Below are positions 42,768-56,069 of a DNA stretch of 64,000 nt, piece after piece. This DNA is from Nocardioides zeae. Lineage in GTDB: Bacteria; Actinomycetota; Actinomycetes; Propionibacteriales; Nocardioidaceae. The notes below the pieces were generated by a model, which was not told the origin of the DNA, did no database searches, and worked only from the letters and a program-made list of their open reading frames with translations. The stretch covers positions 1-64,000 of the forward strand of contig NZ_JAAGXA010000003.1 of assembly GCF_010686755.1 (NCBI RefSeq), in the 5' to 3' direction. Within the stretch, counting starts at the first letter, position 1. Each line of letters starts with the position of its first letter. A program made the position numbers and the translations under genes.

Positions 42768-44722
42768 CACCAGGTCACCGCCACCATGGCCAGGACGACG
42801 ATCACGGCGCCGAGGAGCACCGAGAGCGCGTACGTGCGGACGTATCCGTTCTGCGCCCGGCGCAGCACCGAGGCGAGCGCCGCGATCCCGCCCGAGCCGC
42901 CCTCGACGGCTCCGTCGACGGCGCGGTCGTCGACGACGACCAGCCCGCGCACCAGGGCCGCGCCCGGCGCGACCACCAGCCCGTCGTTGATGGCGTCGCC
43001 GTAGAGGTCCGCCCGCGCCGCGCGGGTCACGAACGAGACGTCGGTCGGCGCCTCGCGCGGGATCTCCCGGCGTCCGACGAGGAGCACCGCGACCCCCACG
43101 CCGACGGCGACCACGGCGGTGACGAGCAGCGTGACGACGATGACCGGCACGGCCAGCTCGTGGTGCTCCACCGGGCCGACGACCGGCGTCAGCCAGTCGG
43201 TGATCCAGTCGCCGAGCAGCAGCACGCCACCGAGCACGCTCAGCGCGGCCAGCACGACGAGCGGCACCGTCATCACCTTCGGCGACTCGTGCGGGTGCAC
43301 GTCGGGCTCCCAGCGCTTCTCGCCGAAGAACGTCATCAGCATCAGGCGCGTCATGTAGAACGCCGTCACGCCGGCGCCGACGAGCGCTGCCGCGCCCACG
43401 ACGTAGTTCTCGGCGATCGCCGCCTCGATGATCTTGTCCTTGCTCCAGAAGCCGGAGAACCCGGGGAAGCCGATGATCGCGAGGTAGCCCATCGCGAAGG
43501 TCACGAACGTGACCGGCATGGCCGTCCGCAGCGCGCCGTAGTGCCGCATGTCCACGTCGTCGTTCGTCCCGTGCATCACCGAGCCGGCGCCCAGGAACAT
43601 GGTGGCCTTGAAGAAGCCGTGGGTGATGAGGTGGAAGATCGCGAAGGCGTAGCCCGCCGGACCGAGGCCCGCGGCCAGCATCATGTAGCCGATCTGGCTC
43701 ATCGTGGAGCCGGCCAGCACCTTCTTGATGTCGTCCTTCGCGCACCCGATCACCGCACCCCAGAGCAGCGTCACGCAGGCGACGACGACGACCGCGGTCT
43801 GCGCGACCGGGGCGTTCTCGAACACGAAGCTCGACCGCGTCACCAGGTAGACGCCCGCCGTCACCATGGTCGCCGCGTGGATGAGCGCCGACACGGGCGT
43901 CGGACCCTCCATCGCGTCGAGCAGCCAGGCCTGCAGCGGCACCTGGGCCGACTTGCCGCAGGCGCCGAGCAGGAGCAGCAGGCCGATCCAGGTCATCGTC
44001 TGCTCGCCGGCCTCGCCCGCCGCCTGGCTCACGCCGACGAACGCCGTCGTGCCGAAGGTGACGAACATCAGCATGATCGCGAGGCTCATGCCGATGTCGC
44101 CGACGCGGTTGATGACGAACGCCTTCTTCGCGGCGGCCGCCGCGGACGGCTTGTGCTGCCAGAACCCGATGAGCAGGTACGACGCGAGCCCCACGCCCTC
44201 CCAGCCGAGGAAGACGCCCAGGTAGTCGGCCGCCAGCACCAGCATGAGCATGGCCGCGACGAAGAGGTTGAGGTAGCCGAAGAACCGGCGCCGCCGCTCG
44301 TCGTGGGCCATGTAGCCGATCGAGTAGACGTGGATCAGCGTGCTCACGCCGGTGATGAGCAGGAGGAACAGCGCGGAGAGCGGGTCGTAGAGCAGGTCCA
44401 TGCCCACCTGGTAGGACCCGACGTCCACCCAGGTCCACAGGTGCTGCGTGACCTGCCGCTCGCCCTCCCCCCGACCGAGGAGCGCCACGAAGAGCAGCAC
44501 CGCGAGCACGAACGAGCCGGCCACGGTGGCGGTGCCGAGGAGGTGGCCCCAGCGGTCGGTGCGCCGACCGCCGACGAGGAGCACGACGGCGCCCAGCAGG
44601 GGCAGGCCGATCACGAGGCCGAGGAGCGTGAAGACGCCGTCGGCGGCGGACGGGTCGACCACCGGCACCTCGTGGTGCCCCTCGGCCGCGGCCAGCAGGA
44701 GCGTCTGTGACGAGAGGTTCAC
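42767..44722 (-). CDS. nuoL: NADH-quinone oxidoreductase subunit L
   Basis: 651 aa, the largest antiporter-like subunit with the long amphipathic C-terminal helix region. [36 protein letters not shown] and [16 protein letters not shown] are family blocks. Starts with GTG. Pumps protons with NuoM and NuoN. Confidence 0.95.
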   Translation of the reverse strand: MNLSSQTLLLAAAEGHHEVPVVDPSAADGVFTLLGLVIGLPLLGAVVLLVGGRRTDRWGHLLGTATVAGSFVLAVLLFVALLGRGEGERQVTQHLWTWVDVGSYQVGMDLLYDPLSALFLLLITGVSTLIHVYSIGYMAHDERRRRFFGYLNLFVAAMLMLVLAADYLGVFLGWEGVGLASYLLIGFWQHKPSAAAAAKKAFVINRVGDIGMSLAIMLMFVTFGTTAFVGVSQAAGEAGEQTMTWIGLLLLLGACGKSAQVPLQAWLLDAMEGPTPVSALIHAATMVTAGVYLVTRSSFVFENAPVAQTAVVVVACVTLLWGAVIGCAKDDIKKVLAGSTMSQIGYMMLAAGLGPAGYAFAIFHLITHGFFKATMFLGAGSVMHGTNDDVDMRHYGALRTAMPVTFVTFAMGYLAIIGFPGFSGFWSKDKIIEAAIAENYVVGAAALVGAGVTAFYMTRLMLMTFFGEKRWEPDVHPHESPKVMTVPLVVLAALSVLGGVLLLGDWITDWLTPVVGPVEHHELAVPVIVVTLLVTAVVAVGVGVAVLLVGRREIPREAPTDVSFVTRAARADLYGDAINDGLVVAPGAALVRGLVVVDDRAVDGAVEGGSGGIAALASVLRRAQNGYVRTYALSVLLGAVIVVLAMVAVTW

Positions 44723-44734
44723 GTCGCCCTTCCC

Positions 44735-45037
44735 CTAGAGCTTCAGCAGGCTGGCGTCGTCGACCGAGGCCGACCGGCGCGAGCGGAAGATGGTCATGAT
44801 GATCGCGAGCCCGACGACCACCTCGGCGGCGGCGACCACCATCACGAAGAAGGCGGCGACCTGGCCGTCGAGGTTGCCGTGCTGCTTCGCGAACACGACG
44901 AACGCCAGGTTGGAGGCGTTGAGCATGAGCTCGACGCACATGAACACGACGATCGCGTTGCGCCGCACGAGCACGCCGACGCAGCCGATGCTGAAGAGGA
45001 TCGCCGAGAGGACGAGGAACGGGGTCAGGTCGTCCAT
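44735..45037 (-). CDS. nuoK: NADH-quinone oxidoreductase subunit K
   Basis: 100 aa, three helices; [20 protein letters not shown] carries the conserved membrane Glu residues. ATG at 45037 gives the usual 100-aa length; a GTG one codon earlier is also possible. The start overlaps the nuoJ stop. Confidence 0.94.
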   Translation of the reverse strand: MDDLTPFLVLSAILFSIGCVGVLVRRNAIVVFMCVELMLNASNLAFVVFAKQHGNLDGQVAAFFVMVVAAAEVVVGLAIIMTIFRSRRSASVDDASLLKL

Positions 45038-45849
45038 CACGCGCCCCGCCCGTCGGCCGGGGGCGTGTCCTCGGCGTGGGTCTCCTCGGTCGCGTCCGCC
45101 CGCGGCCCCGCGAGGGTGCCGACGACGTCCTCGACGTCGCGGTACGCCGGGGCGCGCCGCCCGGTGCCCCGCGCCACGATGATCCCGGGCACGGAGCTCG
45201 CGGCCGGCGTGCCGTCGGGCAGCAGGGCCGGGGTGTCGACGGCGTTGTGCCGGGCGTAGACGCCCGGGGCGGGCTCGGGTCCGAGGTGGGCGCCCTCCGC
45301 GCCGTACGCCCGCACGCGGGCGCGGGCCCGGTCGGCCTGGCTCTCCCGCGGGGTCAGGCGCTCCCGGTGGGCGAGCACCATCGCGCCGAGGGCAGCGGTG
45401 ATGAGGAGCGCGGCGGTGGCCTCGAAGGCCAGCACGTAGCGGGAGAACAGCACCTGGGCGAGGCCCTCGATGTTGCCGCCGGCGTTGGCGTCGCCGAGCC
45501 CGGAGGCGGCGCCGAGGCTCGCCTGGCCCAGCAGCAGCCCGAGCAGCAGCGCGAAGGTGCCGCCGACGACCACGGCCAGGACGCGCTGGCCCCGGATGGT
45601 CTCCACGACCGAGTCGGAGGCGTCGACGCCGACCAGCATGAGCACGAAGAGGAACAGCATCATGATCGCGCCCGTGTAGACGATGATCTGCACCGCGAAG
45701 AGGAACGGGGCCTCGAGCACGGCGTAGAGCACGGCCAGGCTGATCATCACGACCGCGAGGAGCAGGGCCGCGTGCACCGCCTTGCGCACGAACAGCACCC
45801 CGAGCGCCGCCGCGACCATGATCGGGGCGAGCACCCAGAACGCGATCAT
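45037..45849 (-). CDS. nuoJ: NADH-quinone oxidoreductase subunit J
   Basis: 270 aa. Five helices in the first 170 residues ([20 protein letters not shown] is the family core with the pi-bulge helix), then a charged cytoplasmic tail of about 90 residues, longer than in many phyla but usual in actinobacteria. The ATG overlaps the nuoI stop by 4 bp. Confidence 0.94.
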   Translation of the reverse strand: MIAFWVLAPIMVAAALGVLFVRKAVHAALLLAVVMISLAVLYAVLEAPFLFAVQIIVYTGAIMMLFLFVLMLVGVDASDSVVETIRGQRVLAVVVGGTFALLLGLLLGQASLGAASGLGDANAGGNIEGLAQVLFSRYVLAFEATAALLITAALGAMVLAHRERLTPRESQADRARARVRAYGAEGAHLGPEPAPGVYARHNAVDTPALLPDGTPAASSVPGIIVARGTGRRAPAYRDVEDVVGTLAGPRADATEETHAEDTPPADGRGA

Positions 45850-46394
45850 CGGGCCGCCCCGGGCTCGGGCGCGGCGTACCGCTCGCTGAAGGAGCCGCGG
45901 TAGTAGTCGCCCTCGTCCTCGCCGAGCCGCATCGGGTGCGGCGGCTGCTCCATGCCGGGCAGCAGCGGGGCCAGGAGGTCCGACTTCTCGTAGATGAGCG
46001 CCTCGCGGGAGGTGTCGGCGAGCTCGTACTCGTTCGTCATCGTCAGCGCCCGCGTCGGGCACGCCTCGATGCAGAGCCCGCAGAGGATGCAGCGCAGGTA
46101 GTTGATCTGGTAGACGCGGCCGTAGCGCTCCCCCGGCGAGTAGCGCTCGTCCTCGGTGTTGGAGGCACCCTCGACGTAGATCGCGTCGGCGGGGCACGCC
46201 CACGCGCAGAGCTCGCACCCCACGCACTTCTCGAGCCCGTCGGGCCACCGGTTGAGCTGGTGGCGGCCGTGGAAGCGGGGAGCGGTGGGCTTCTTCTCCG
46301 TCGGGTAGTCCTCGGTCACCACCTTCCGGAACATCGTGCGGAAGGTGACCCCGAACCCGGCGACCGGGTCCCAGAGCTGCTCCTTGAGCGTCAT
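45846..46394 (-). CDS. nuoI: NADH-quinone oxidoreductase subunit I (2x[4Fe-4S])
   Basis: 182 aa ferredoxin-like subunit. Two CxxCxxCxxxCP sets: [12 protein letters not shown] and [12 protein letters not shown], ligands for clusters N6a and N6b that pass electrons towards quinone. Start ATG 46394 overlaps the nuoH stop. Confidence 0.96.
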   Translation of the reverse strand: MTLKEQLWDPVAGFGVTFRTMFRKVVTEDYPTEKKPTAPRFHGRHQLNRWPDGLEKCVGCELCAWACPADAIYVEGASNTEDERYSPGERYGRVYQINYLRCILCGLCIEACPTRALTMTNEYELADTSREALIYEKSDLLAPLLPGMEQPPHPMRLGEDEGDYYRGSFSERYAAPEPGAAR

Positions 46395-47701
46395 CGTGCC
46401 TCCTCCTCGACCACGCCGGCCTGCACGGGGCCGGGCGCGGAGGTGAACGTCAGCGGGGCGGCCGCGCCGCGCACGGCACCGCCCGCGGGCATCGGGGGCA
46501 CCGGGTAGCTGCCGGTGCCGGCGTGCGGGGCGGGCACGTCGGGGTCGGGCTCCGCGGGCTCGGTCGAGACCACGACCACCACGACGTACGCGATGATCCC
46601 GACCGCCAGGGCGACCGCACCGATCTGCAGCGGGCCCTGGTCGACCACCCGGTCGTTGATGGCGAGCCGCACGATCGCGGCGAGCACGACCCAGCCGAGC
46701 GCCACCGGGATGAGGCGCTTCCAGCCGAAGTCCATGAACTGGTCGTAGCGCATCCGCGGCAGCGTGCCGCGCAGCCAGACGAACAGGAACATGAAGAGGA
46801 AGACCTTGCCGAAGAACCACAGCGCCGGCCAGTAGCCCTCGTTCGCGCCCTCCCAGACGTGGCCGAGGCCGAAGGGGGCGAGCCAGCCGCCGAGGAACAG
46901 CGTCGTGGCGAGCGCGGAGACGGTGACCATGTTGATGTACTCCGCGAGGAAGAACAGGGCGAACTTCAGCGAGCTGTACTCGGTGTGGAAGCCGCCCACC
47001 AGCTCGCCCTCCGCCTCGGGGAGGTCGAAGGGCGCCCGGTTGGTCTCGCCGACCATGGCGATCACGTAGACGACGAACGCGGGCGCCATGGTGAACGCGT
47101 ACCACCAGCCGTCCGCCTGGGCCTCCACGATCTCCGACGTCGAGGCCGAGCCCGCGTAGAGGAACACGCTGACGAGCGCCAGGCCCATCGCGACCTCGTA
47201 GGAGATCATCTGCGCGCTCGAGCGGAGGCCGCCGAGCAGCGAGTACGTCGAGCCGCTCGACCACCCGCCGAGCACGATGCCGTAGATGCCGATCGAGGCG
47301 ATCGCCATCACGAACAGCACCGCGACGGGCATGTCGGTGAGCTGCAGCGGCGTCACCGTGTCGGTGAACGGGATCGTCACCTCCGGCCCGAACGGGATCA
47401 CCGCGAACGTCACGAACGCCGGCACGACGCAGATGACCGGCGCGATCACGAAGACCACCTTGTCGGCGGCCTTCGGGACGATGTCCTCCTTCAGCGCCAG
47501 CTTCACGCCGTCGGCGAGGCTCTGCAACAGGCCGAACGGACCGTTCTTGTTGGGCCCGATCCGGTGCTGCATCCGCGCCACCACGCGGCGCTCGAACCAG
47601 ATGTTGAAGAGCGTCAGCAGCACGAGCACGACGAAGATGAGCACTGCCTTGAGCAGCACCACCCAGATCGTGTCGCCGCCGAAGGCGTCCAGACCGTTCA
47701 C
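46391..47701 (-). CDS. nuoH: NADH-quinone oxidoreductase subunit H
   Basis: 436 aa, eight helices. [20 protein letters not shown] and [20 protein letters not shown] are the quinone-channel blocks. An extra C-terminal tail of about 50 residues ([20 protein letters not shown] onward) is typical of actinobacteria. GTG start. Confidence 0.95.
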   Translation of the reverse strand: MNGLDAFGGDTIWVVLLKAVLIFVVLVLLTLFNIWFERRVVARMQHRIGPNKNGPFGLLQSLADGVKLALKEDIVPKAADKVVFVIAPVICVVPAFVTFAVIPFGPEVTIPFTDTVTPLQLTDMPVAVLFVMAIASIGIYGIVLGGWSSGSTYSLLGGLRSSAQMISYEVAMGLALVSVFLYAGSASTSEIVEAQADGWWYAFTMAPAFVVYVIAMVGETNRAPFDLPEAEGELVGGFHTEYSSLKFALFFLAEYINMVTVSALATTLFLGGWLAPFGLGHVWEGANEGYWPALWFFGKVFLFMFLFVWLRGTLPRMRYDQFMDFGWKRLIPVALGWVVLAAIVRLAINDRVVDQGPLQIGAVALAVGIIAYVVVVVVSTEPAEPDPDVPAPHAGTGSYPVPPMPAGGAVRGAAAPLTFTSAPGPVQAGVVEEEAR

Positions 47702-50184
47702 GGGGCCACCTCCACGTGCACGCGCTCACCCGGGGCCGCGAGGTCCGCGAGCACCCCGCGACCCGCGGAGCGGGTCGGCACCCAGACCGTGCCGTCGACC
47801 AACGTCGGCTCGTGCACGCACGGCAGCTCCACCGCACCCCGGCTCCCCGTGACCCGCACCTGCGCGGGGCGGCCGAGGGCCTCGTACGTCGCCGTGCCCA
47901 CCCGCACGACCGCGGGGCGCATCGAGGCGCGGAGCGCGGGGTCGCCGTCCTGCAGGGACCCGAGGTCGAGCAGCTGCTTCCAGGTGGCGAGGCGGTGGCC
48001 GTCGGTGGACCTCCCGCCGCCCGCGCCGGCCGCGCCGCTCGCGGCCGCCGGGACGGGACGCGCCGGGACGGGACGCGCCGCGGCGCGGTCGCCGTCCCAC
48101 GCGCCGAGTGCCTCCATCTGGTCCCGCACCTCCGCCACCGTGCGGAAGCCGAGCGGACGGCCGAGCTCCTCGGCGATCCCGGCGAGGACGCGGGAGTCGG
48201 GCAGGCGGTTGGTGCCGGCGAGGACCGTCGGGAACGGCCGCGGGCGGCCCTCCCACGTCACGAACATGCCCGCCTTCTCCGCGACCGCGGCGACGGGCAG
48301 CACGACGTCGGCGTGGGCCGTCACCTCGGTGGCCCGCAGCTCGAGGCTGACGACGAACTCCGCCCGCTCCAGCGCCGCGCGGAACGCGGCGGGGTCGGGC
48401 AGGTCGGCCGGGTCCACGCCACCGACGACGAGGCCGGCGAGCTCGCCCGCGGCCACGGCCGCCACGATCTGCTCGGCGTCGCGGCCGGGCCGCTCCGGCA
48501 GGGTCGTGACCCCCCAGGCCGCGGCGGCGTCGACCCGCGCCGCCGCGTCGGCGACCGGACGGCCGCCGGGCAGCAGGGTGGGCAGGCAGCCGGTCTCGAT
48601 CGCGCCGCGGTCACCGGCGCGGCGCGGCACCCAGGCCAGCCGCGCACCGGTCGCCTCGGCGAGCCGCACGGCGGCGGAGAGCGCGCCGGGCGAGGTCGCC
48701 AGCCGCTCGCCGACGAGGAGCACGTCGGTCGGCCCCAGGGGCGCGCCGGCGAGCTCCTCGGCGCGGTCGGCGAGACCGTCCAGCGCTCCTGCCTCGTCGC
48801 CGGGGGCGGTGGGCACGAGCCGGGCGTGGAGCTTCGCGGAGCCGCGGGTGAGGTACGGCGCGAGGGTGAGCACCGTCGTACGGCTCCGCGCCGAGCGGAC
48901 CGCCTTGCGCAGGCGGAGGAAGATCGCGCCGGCCTCGTCCTCGGGCTCGAGGCCCGCGAGCACGACGGTGCGGGCCGACTCCAGGTCGGCCTGGGTGACG
49001 CCGCCCCCGCCGGGCCCGGTGAGCACGACGTGGGAGCCGAGGAAGTCGGTCTCCTCCGCGCTCAGCGGGCGGGCGCGGAAGTCGACGTCGTTGGTGCCGA
49101 GGGCGACGCGGGCGAAGGTGGCGTAGGCGTAGGCGTCCTCCGCCGTGACGCGGCCGCCGGGGAGCACGCCGACGCCGGGGCGCTCGGCGCTGTCCCGCGC
49201 GGCGGCGAGGCCGCGGGCCGCGACCGCGAGGGCCTCGGGCCACGACGCGGGCCGGAGCGAGCCGTCCGTGTCGCGCACCTGCGGGTAGGTCAGCCGGTCG
49301 GGCGCCGTGGCGTAGGTGAACGCGAAGCGGTCCTTGTCGGTGATCCACTCCTCGTTGACCTCGGGGTCGTCGCCCGCGAGGCGACGCATGACCTTGCCGC
49401 GCCGGTGGTCGACCCGGATCGCGGAGCCGCACGCGTCGTGCTCGGCCACGCTCGGCACCGAGACGAGGTCGAAGGGCCGCGAGCGGAAGCGGTAGGCCTC
49501 GCTGGTGAGCGCGCCGACGGGGCAGATCTGGATGGTGTTGCCCGCGAAGTAGGACAGGAAGGGCGCGTCCTCGGCGATGCCGATCTGCTGCTGCGCGCCG
49601 CGCTCGACGAGCGCGATGAACGGGTCGCCCGGGATCTGCTCGGCGAACCGCGTGCAGCGCTGGCAGACGATGCAGCGCTCCCGGTCGAGCAGCACCTGCG
49701 GCGAGAGGTGGATCGGCTTGGGGAAGGTGCGCTTGACGCCCTCGAAGCGGGAGTCGCCGCGGCCGTTGCTCATCGCCTGGTTCTGCAGGGGGCACTCGCC
49801 GCCCTTGTCGCAGACCGGGCAGTCGAGCGGGTGGTTGATGAGCAGCAGCTCCATGACGCCCTGCTGCGCCTTGTCGGCGACGCCGCTGGTGGCCTGCGTG
49901 TTGACCACCATGCCGTCGGCGACCTCGAGGGTGCAGGAGGCCTGTGGCTTCGGCAGCCCGCGCCCGTTGCCGGCGTCGGGGACGTCGACGAGGCACTGGC
50001 GGCAGGCGCCGACGGGCTCGAGCAGCGGGTGGTCGCAGAACCGCGGGATCGCGATGCCGACCTGCTCGGCGGCGCGGATCACGAGGGTGCCCTTCGGCAC
50101 CGCCACGTTGACGCCGTCGATGGTGACGGTGACGAGGTCCACGGCCCCCGGGGTGGCGGGGGTCCGCTCCGGGGTGGTCGTCAC
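47698..50184 (-). CDS. nuoG: NADH-quinone oxidoreductase subunit G
   Basis: 828 aa. N-terminal [2Fe-2S] ligands ([15 protein letters not shown]), the His-Cys3 cluster ([19 protein letters not shown]) and CIVCQRC for a further [4Fe-4S] cluster, then a molybdopterin-oxidoreductase-like body that has no cofactor role in complex I. The about 50-residue Ala/Pro linker ([19 protein letters not shown]) separates the C-terminal beta domain. Starts with GTG at 50184; the frame further upstream is the nuoF shadow. Confidence 0.95.
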   Translation of the reverse strand: MTTTPERTPATPGAVDLVTVTIDGVNVAVPKGTLVIRAAEQVGIAIPRFCDHPLLEPVGACRQCLVDVPDAGNGRGLPKPQASCTLEVADGMVVNTQATSGVADKAQQGVMELLLINHPLDCPVCDKGGECPLQNQAMSNGRGDSRFEGVKRTFPKPIHLSPQVLLDRERCIVCQRCTRFAEQIPGDPFIALVERGAQQQIGIAEDAPFLSYFAGNTIQICPVGALTSEAYRFRSRPFDLVSVPSVAEHDACGSAIRVDHRRGKVMRRLAGDDPEVNEEWITDKDRFAFTYATAPDRLTYPQVRDTDGSLRPASWPEALAVAARGLAAARDSAERPGVGVLPGGRVTAEDAYAYATFARVALGTNDVDFRARPLSAEETDFLGSHVVLTGPGGGGVTQADLESARTVVLAGLEPEDEAGAIFLRLRKAVRSARSRTTVLTLAPYLTRGSAKLHARLVPTAPGDEAGALDGLADRAEELAGAPLGPTDVLLVGERLATSPGALSAAVRLAEATGARLAWVPRRAGDRGAIETGCLPTLLPGGRPVADAAARVDAAAAWGVTTLPERPGRDAEQIVAAVAAGELAGLVVGGVDPADLPDPAAFRAALERAEFVVSLELRATEVTAHADVVLPVAAVAEKAGMFVTWEGRPRPFPTVLAGTNRLPDSRVLAGIAEELGRPLGFRTVAEVRDQMEALGAWDGDRAAARPVPARPVPAAASGAAGAGGGRSTDGHRLATWKQLLDLGSLQDGDPALRASMRPAVVRVGTATYEALGRPAQVRVTGSRGAVELPCVHEPTLVDGTVWVPTRSAGRGVLADLAAPGERVHVEVAP

Positions 50185-51524
50185 GCGCCCACCCCCGCCG
50201 TGGCGGCGGCGTCGGACCAGGCGGTCGACGCGGCCGGGGGGAACGAGACGCTCGTCGGCGTGTGCATGGCCGCCTCGAACTCGTCGCGGAAGTAGCGGAT
50301 CGCCGAGGTGATCGGGCTCGTCGCGCCGTCGCCGAGGGCGCAGAAGGAGCGGCCGAGGATGTTGTCGCAGAGGTCGAGCAGCTTCTCGATGTCGCCCTCC
50401 TCCCCCTGGCCGGCGTCGAGGCGGGCCAGGGTCTGCACCAGCCACCACGTGCCCTCGCGGCAGGGCGTGCACTTGCCGCACGACTCGTGCTTGTAGAACT
50501 CCGTCCACCGCAGCACGCAGCGGACCACCGACACCGTCTCGTCGAAGATCTGCAGCGCCCGCGTGCCGAGCATCGACCCCGCGCCGCCGACCGACTCGTA
50601 GTCGAGCGGCACGTCGAGGTGCTCCTCGGTGAGCAGCGGCGTGCTCGACCCGCCCGGGGTCCAGAACTTCAGGCGGTGGCCCTCCCGGATCCCGCCGGCG
50701 AGGTCGATGAGCTCGCGCAGCGTGATGCCGAGGGGCGCCTCGTACTGCCCGGGGTTCCGCACGTGCCCTGAGAGCGAGTAGATGACGAAGCCCTTCGACT
50801 TCTCCGTGCCGAGCGAGGCGAACCAGTCGGCGCCGTTGCGGATGATCGCGGGCACCGACGCGATCGACTCGACGTTGTTGATGACGGTCGGGCTCGCGTA
50901 GAGACCTGCGACCGCGGGGAACGGGGGCCGCAGCCGGGGCTGGCCGCGGCGGCCCTCGAGCGAGTCGAGCAGCGCCGTCTCCTCGCCGCAGATGTACGCC
51001 CCCGCCCCGGCGTGCACGACGAGGTCGAGGTCGTAGCCCGAGCCGTGGATGTCCCGGCCCAGGTGGCCCGCCAGGTAGGCCTCCTGCACGGCGCGCTGCA
51101 GGCGCCGCACGACGTGGAGCACCTCGCCGCGCACGTAGATGAACGCGTGGTGGGCGCGGATGGCGTACGACGCGAGGATGACGCCCTCCACGAGCGTGTG
51201 GGGGCTCGCCATCATGAGCGGGATGTCCTTGCAGGTGCCCGGCTCCGACTCGTCGGCGTTGACGACGAGGTACTTCGGCTTGTCGCCGCCCGGGGCGCTC
51301 GGGTCCTGCGGGATGAAGCCCCACTTCATGCCCGTGGGGAAGCCCGCGCCGCCCCGGCCGCGCAGACCGGCGTCCTTCACGGCGGCGACGACCTCGTCGG
51401 GCGCCATGCCGAAGGCGACGTCGAGCGCGTCGTACCCGCCCCGCTCGGCGTAGGAGTCCAGCGTCCAGGAGCGCTCGGCGTCCCAGTTGTCGGTGAGCAC
51501 CGGGGTCAGCGGCGGGATGCTCAT
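50181..51524 (-). CDS. nuoF: NADH-quinone oxidoreductase subunit F (NADH-binding)
   Basis: 447 aa. [15 protein letters not shown] and the [19 protein letters not shown] stretch bind [18 protein letters not shown] plus a later Cys holds cluster N3. ATG 51524 overlaps the nuoE stop. Electron entry point of the complex. Confidence 0.96.
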   Translation of the reverse strand: MSIPPLTPVLTDNWDAERSWTLDSYAERGGYDALDVAFGMAPDEVVAAVKDAGLRGRGGAGFPTGMKWGFIPQDPSAPGGDKPKYLVVNADESEPGTCKDIPLMMASPHTLVEGVILASYAIRAHHAFIYVRGEVLHVVRRLQRAVQEAYLAGHLGRDIHGSGYDLDLVVHAGAGAYICGEETALLDSLEGRRGQPRLRPPFPAVAGLYASPTVINNVESIASVPAIIRNGADWFASLGTEKSKGFVIYSLSGHVRNPGQYEAPLGITLRELIDLAGGIREGHRLKFWTPGGSSTPLLTEEHLDVPLDYESVGGAGSMLGTRALQIFDETVSVVRCVLRWTEFYKHESCGKCTPCREGTWWLVQTLARLDAGQGEEGDIEKLLDLCDNILGRSFCALGDGATSPITSAIRYFRDEFEAAMHTPTSVSFPPAASTAWSDAAATAGVGA

Positions 51525-52317
51525 GCGTCGTCCTCCTGTGCCTCGTGCTTGCCCTCGTCGAGCTTCGCCTCGGACTCCGCCCGCGACGTGTCGGCCTGCT
51601 CGTCGGCCGCCACGGCGGCCGCGTCGTCGGGATCGGTGTCGGTCGCGGCGCCGTGGGACTCGTCCTCGGCGTCGGTGCCGCCGGCGGCGGGGGCCTCCCA
51701 GCCGCGCTCGCGAGCGACGCGCAGGCCCGCCAGCGAGGCCGGTCCGGCGGCGGGGCCCTCGTCGGCCCGGTCGTCGGGGAAGCCGGCGAGCACGCGCTCG
51801 GCCTGGCGCCACGTGCAGATGGCCGGCCCGCGGGTGGACCGCACCTCGGCACCGGAGCGCAGGTCGTCGACGAGCCGGCGGGCGCTCTCGGGCGTCTGGT
51901 TGTCGACGAACTCCCAGTTCACCATCACCACCGGCGCGTAGTCGCAGGCCGCGTTGCACTCGACGTGCTCGAGGCTGACGACCCCGTCGTCGGTGGTCTC
52001 GTCGTTGCCGATCCCCAGGTGCTCCTTGAGCGCCGCGAAGATCTCGTCGCCGCCCATGACCGCGCAGAGCGTGTTGGTGCAGACCCCGACGTGGTAGTCG
52101 CCGACGAGGCGGCGCTTGTACATCGTGTAGAAGGTCGCGACCCCGCTGACCTCGGCCGGGGTGATGTCGAGGATCTCCGCGCAGGCCTCGATGCCCTCGG
52201 GCGTGATCCGGCCCTCCGCGGACTGCACGAGGTGGAGCATCGGGAGCAGGCCCGAGCGGGCCTGCGGGTAGCGCGCGGTGATCTGGCGCAGCTCGTCGAG
52301 CGTCTCGGCCGACAGCG

Positions 52318-52321
<4 letters not shown>
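51521..52321 (-). CDS. nuoE: NADH-quinone oxidoreductase subunit E
   Basis: 266 aa. Thioredoxin-like [2Fe-2S] subunit: [13 protein letters not shown] and [10 protein letters not shown] supply four Cys. The family is usually 160-240 aa; here about 50 extra residues form a strongly acidic, low-complexity C-terminus (from [11 protein letters not shown] to EAQEDDA). That tail is unlikely to be catalytic. Confidence 0.94.
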
Positions 52322-53690
<1,369 letters not shown>

Positions 53691-53691
<1 letters not shown>

Positions 53692-54383
53692 CAGGTGTAC
53701 GACCTCCGCTGGTCGGGCGGCGGGATCGTCCCGCCCTTGTACTCCACGCCGATCCCGCCGAGCGGGTAGTCCTTGCGCTGCGGGTGGCCGGGCCAGTCGT
53801 CCGGCATGAGGATGCGGGTCAGCGCCGGGTGGCCGTCGAAGACGATCCCGAAGAAGTCCCACGTCTCGCGCTCGTGCCAGTCGGCCGTCGGGTAGGTCGC
53901 CACGACGCTCGGCACGTGCGGGTCGGCGTCGGGGCAGGTCACCTCGACGCGCACCCGGCGGTTGTGGGTCATCGAGAGCAGGTGGTAGGCCACGTGCAGC
54001 TCGGCACCGGTCTCGTCGGGGTGGTGGACGCCGCTGACGCTCGCGCACACCTCGAACCGCAGGTCGGGCTCGTCGCGCAGGGCGCGGGCCGCGGCCGCGA
54101 GGTGCTCGCGGTGCACGTGGAGGGTCAGCTCCCCGCGGTGGACGACCACCTGCGCGACCCCGCCGGGCACCGCGGCCTCGAGGGTGTCGACGACCGCGTC
54201 GTACCAGCCCCCGAAGGGGCGCTCCGCCGGCGCCGGGAAGACGACGTCGCGGCGCAGCCCGCCGAAGCCGGAGGTGTCGCCGGAGCCGCGGACCCCGAAC
54301 ATGCCGGTACGCCGCGCGCGCACCTCCGCCCCGGGGGCGGCGGCCTCGGCGGCCGCTGGCTCGGGCAGGTGCTCGTCGCTCAT
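53691..54383 (-). CDS. nuoC: NADH-quinone oxidoreductase subunit C
   Basis: 230 aa. Core from about residue 85; [20 protein letters not shown] and [18 protein letters not shown] are diagnostic. N-terminal 40 residues are Ala/Glu/Gly-rich and poorly conserved. Start ATG 54383 overlaps the nuoB stop. Confidence 0.94.
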
Positions 54384-54934
54384 CGCAGGAGGCCCTTCTG
54401 CTCCTCCGTCGGCACGGCGTTGAGCGCGGCCGTCTCGAGCTCGGTGATCTGCGCGTCGCGCTGGGCGCCGAACTTGGTGTGCTGCACCTGGTCGTGGAGC
54501 TTGAGGATGGCGTCGATGAGCATCTCGGGGCGGGGCGGGCAACCAGGGAGGTACATGTCCACCGGGACGACGTGGTCGACGCCCTGCACGATCGCGTAGT
54601 TGTTGAACATGCCGCCCGAGCTGGCGCAGACACCCATGGCGAGCACCCACTTGGGCTCGGCCATCTGGTCGTAGATCTGGCGCAGGACGGGCGCCATCTT
54701 CTGGCTCACGCGGCCGGCGACGATCATGAGGTCGGCTTGCCGCGGGCTCGCGCGGAAGACCTCCATGCCGTAGCGCGCCAGGTCGTAGCGCGGACCGCCC
54801 GTCGTCATCATCTCGATGGCGCAGCAGGCGAGGCCGAACGTCGCCGGCCAGAAGCTGGCCTTGCGCATGTAACCCGCGACGCCCTCCACCGTCGTCAGCA
54901 GGACCCCACTGGGGAGCTTCTCCTCGATACCCAT
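54380..54934 (-). CDS. nuoB: NADH-quinone oxidoreductase subunit B ([4Fe-4S] N2)
   Basis: 184 aa. [11 protein letters not shown] (tandem Cys), [10 protein letters not shown] and [10 protein letters not shown] provide the four ligands of cluster N2, the last before quinone. ATG 54934 chosen because it starts [11 protein letters not shown]; the longer frame upstream lacks homology. The gap to nuoA is 118 bp, the largest in the operon. Confidence 0.96.
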   Translation of the reverse strand: MGIEEKLPSGVLLTTVEGVAGYMRKASFWPATFGLACCAIEMMTTGGPRYDLARYGMEVFRASPRQADLMIVAGRVSQKMAPVLRQIYDQMAEPKWVLAMGVCASSGGMFNNYAIVQGVDHVVPVDMYLPGCPPRPEMLIDAILKLHDQVQHTKFGAQRDAQITELETAALNAVPTEEQKGLLR

Positions 54935-55052
54935 CAGATTCCCTCTCGCTGAGCGTCGTGAGATTCGTGGCCTGCCCAGGCGGAGGCCCGAGGCGACCCG
55001 GGGTTGGTCGCCGAGGGCCGACAACGCCGGCAGGGTGCGGAGATCACGGCGC

Positions 55053-55412
55053 TCAGTCCCAGTCGAGGCCGCCGCGGCGCCACTCGTAGGCGTAGGCGAG
55101 GGTGATGTTGAACAGGAAGAGGACGACGGCGATGAGCCCGAACCAGGACAGCTGGTCGAAGTAGACCGCCCACGGGACGAGGAACATGATCTCGACGTCG
55201 AAGATGATGAAGGTCATCGCGACCGTGTAGTACTTCACCGGGATCCGGCCGCCGCCGAACGGCTGCGGGGTGGGCTCGATGCCGCACTCGTAGGAGTCGA
55301 GGCGCGCACGGTTGTAGCGCTTCGGGCCCGTCAGGGTGCTGACCGCGACCGAGAAGACCGCGAAGCCGCCAGCGAGCGCGATCAGTGCGAGCACCGGGGT
55401 GTAGAGCTCCAC
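55053..55412 (-). CDS. nuoA: NADH-quinone oxidoreductase subunit A
   Basis: 119 aa, three helices. [20 protein letters not shown] with the functional loop Cys and [15 protein letters not shown] are diagnostic. GTG 55412 is used because AAGGAGG lies 7-8 bases upstream; the longer frame is unrelated. First gene of the nuoA-N operon. Confidence 0.94.
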   Translation of the reverse strand: MELYTPVLALIALAGGFAVFSVAVSTLTGPKRYNRARLDSYECGIEPTPQPFGGGRIPVKYYTVAMTFIIFDVEIMFLVPWAVYFDQLSWFGLIAVVLFLFNITLAYAYEWRRGGLDWD

Positions 55413-55477
55413 GCGGCCCTCCTTCCGCCAGCCCGCGCAGACGCCGGAGCACCCGCGCAGGGTCGTCGCTCGTGCAC

Positions 55478-55495
55478 TTGTGAAACGGATCACAA
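55478..55495 (-). promoter_or_regulatory. Rex-type operator upstream of nuoA
   Basis: TTGTGAAACGGATCACAA matches the Rex site TTGTGAA-N4-TTCACAA at 13 of 14 arm positions, and the palindrome extends outward (GCACTTG...AAAGTGC, 55474-55500). It lies 66-83 bp upstream of nuoA. In Streptomyces Rex represses respiratory genes including nuo when NADH is low. A TAGGGT -10-like element is at 55515-55510 on the minus strand. rex itself is not in the window. Confidence 0.75.
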
Positions 55496-55618
55496 AGTGC
55501 TGTGGGTCACACCCTAGACCCCGGGTCCGACAGATGCGACCCCCACCCCACAGGCCCTGACCTGCGGATTTAGGGCACGAGGAGCTTGCTTAATTGGGGG
55601 TGGGGCCTGCCCGTTCGG

Positions 55619-55684
55619 GACGTCATGCGTTGCGGTCGCCCGGGGCGCCGGGGTGCATGACGTCCGGCGGGGGTGGGCGGGGCC
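55619..55684. repeat. palindromic repeat, copy 1
   Basis: 46-bp core bounded by GACGTCATGC and GCATGACGTC (perfect 10-bp arms) plus a G-rich tail CGGCGGGGGTGGGCGGGGCC. Confidence 0.8.
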
Positions 55685-55713
55685 AGTCGTGGCGGGACCC
55701 ACCCCGGCCGCGG

Positions 55714-55779
55714 GACGTCGTACGCCGCGGTCGCCGGGGCCACCGGAACGCATGACGTCCGGCGGGGAGGGGCGGGGCC
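55714..55779. repeat. palindromic repeat, copy 2
   Basis: Same 46-bp core (GACGTCGTACGCCGCGG to GCATGACGTC) and nearly the same G-rich tail as copy 1, starting 95 bp later. Confidence 0.8.
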
Positions 55780-55998
55780 GCCCGCGGTCGTGGTGCCCCG
55801 CCGCCACTTTCCGGAGGCCTCCCACCACGACCGGGAAGGTGCGGCGGATCAGGGCGGCGCCAAGGCGGATCAGCCCGACGAGGGTCCGGAACTGTGCGGC
55901 TGCGACGCGCCCGACCGCGGGCGAGGCCCACCAACCGCACATTTTGGGCGACCCAGCGTCGAGCCCGGCCCGGGCGAGCCGGCCCGGGCGAGCCGCGC

Positions 55999-56063
55999 GA
56001 CGTCGTACGCCGCGGTCGCCGGCACCACCGGACCGCATGACGTCCGGCGGGGAGGGGCGGGCC
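55999..56063. repeat. palindromic repeat, copy 3
   Basis: Closest to copy 2 (core differs at few positions), starting 285 bp after copy 2. Confidence 0.8.
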
Positions 56064-56069
56064 CCGGCT

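Noticed and set aside
55413..55477. Additional nuo leader peptide or riboswitch
   Set aside because: No start with binding site and no known riboswitch motif in the short leader.
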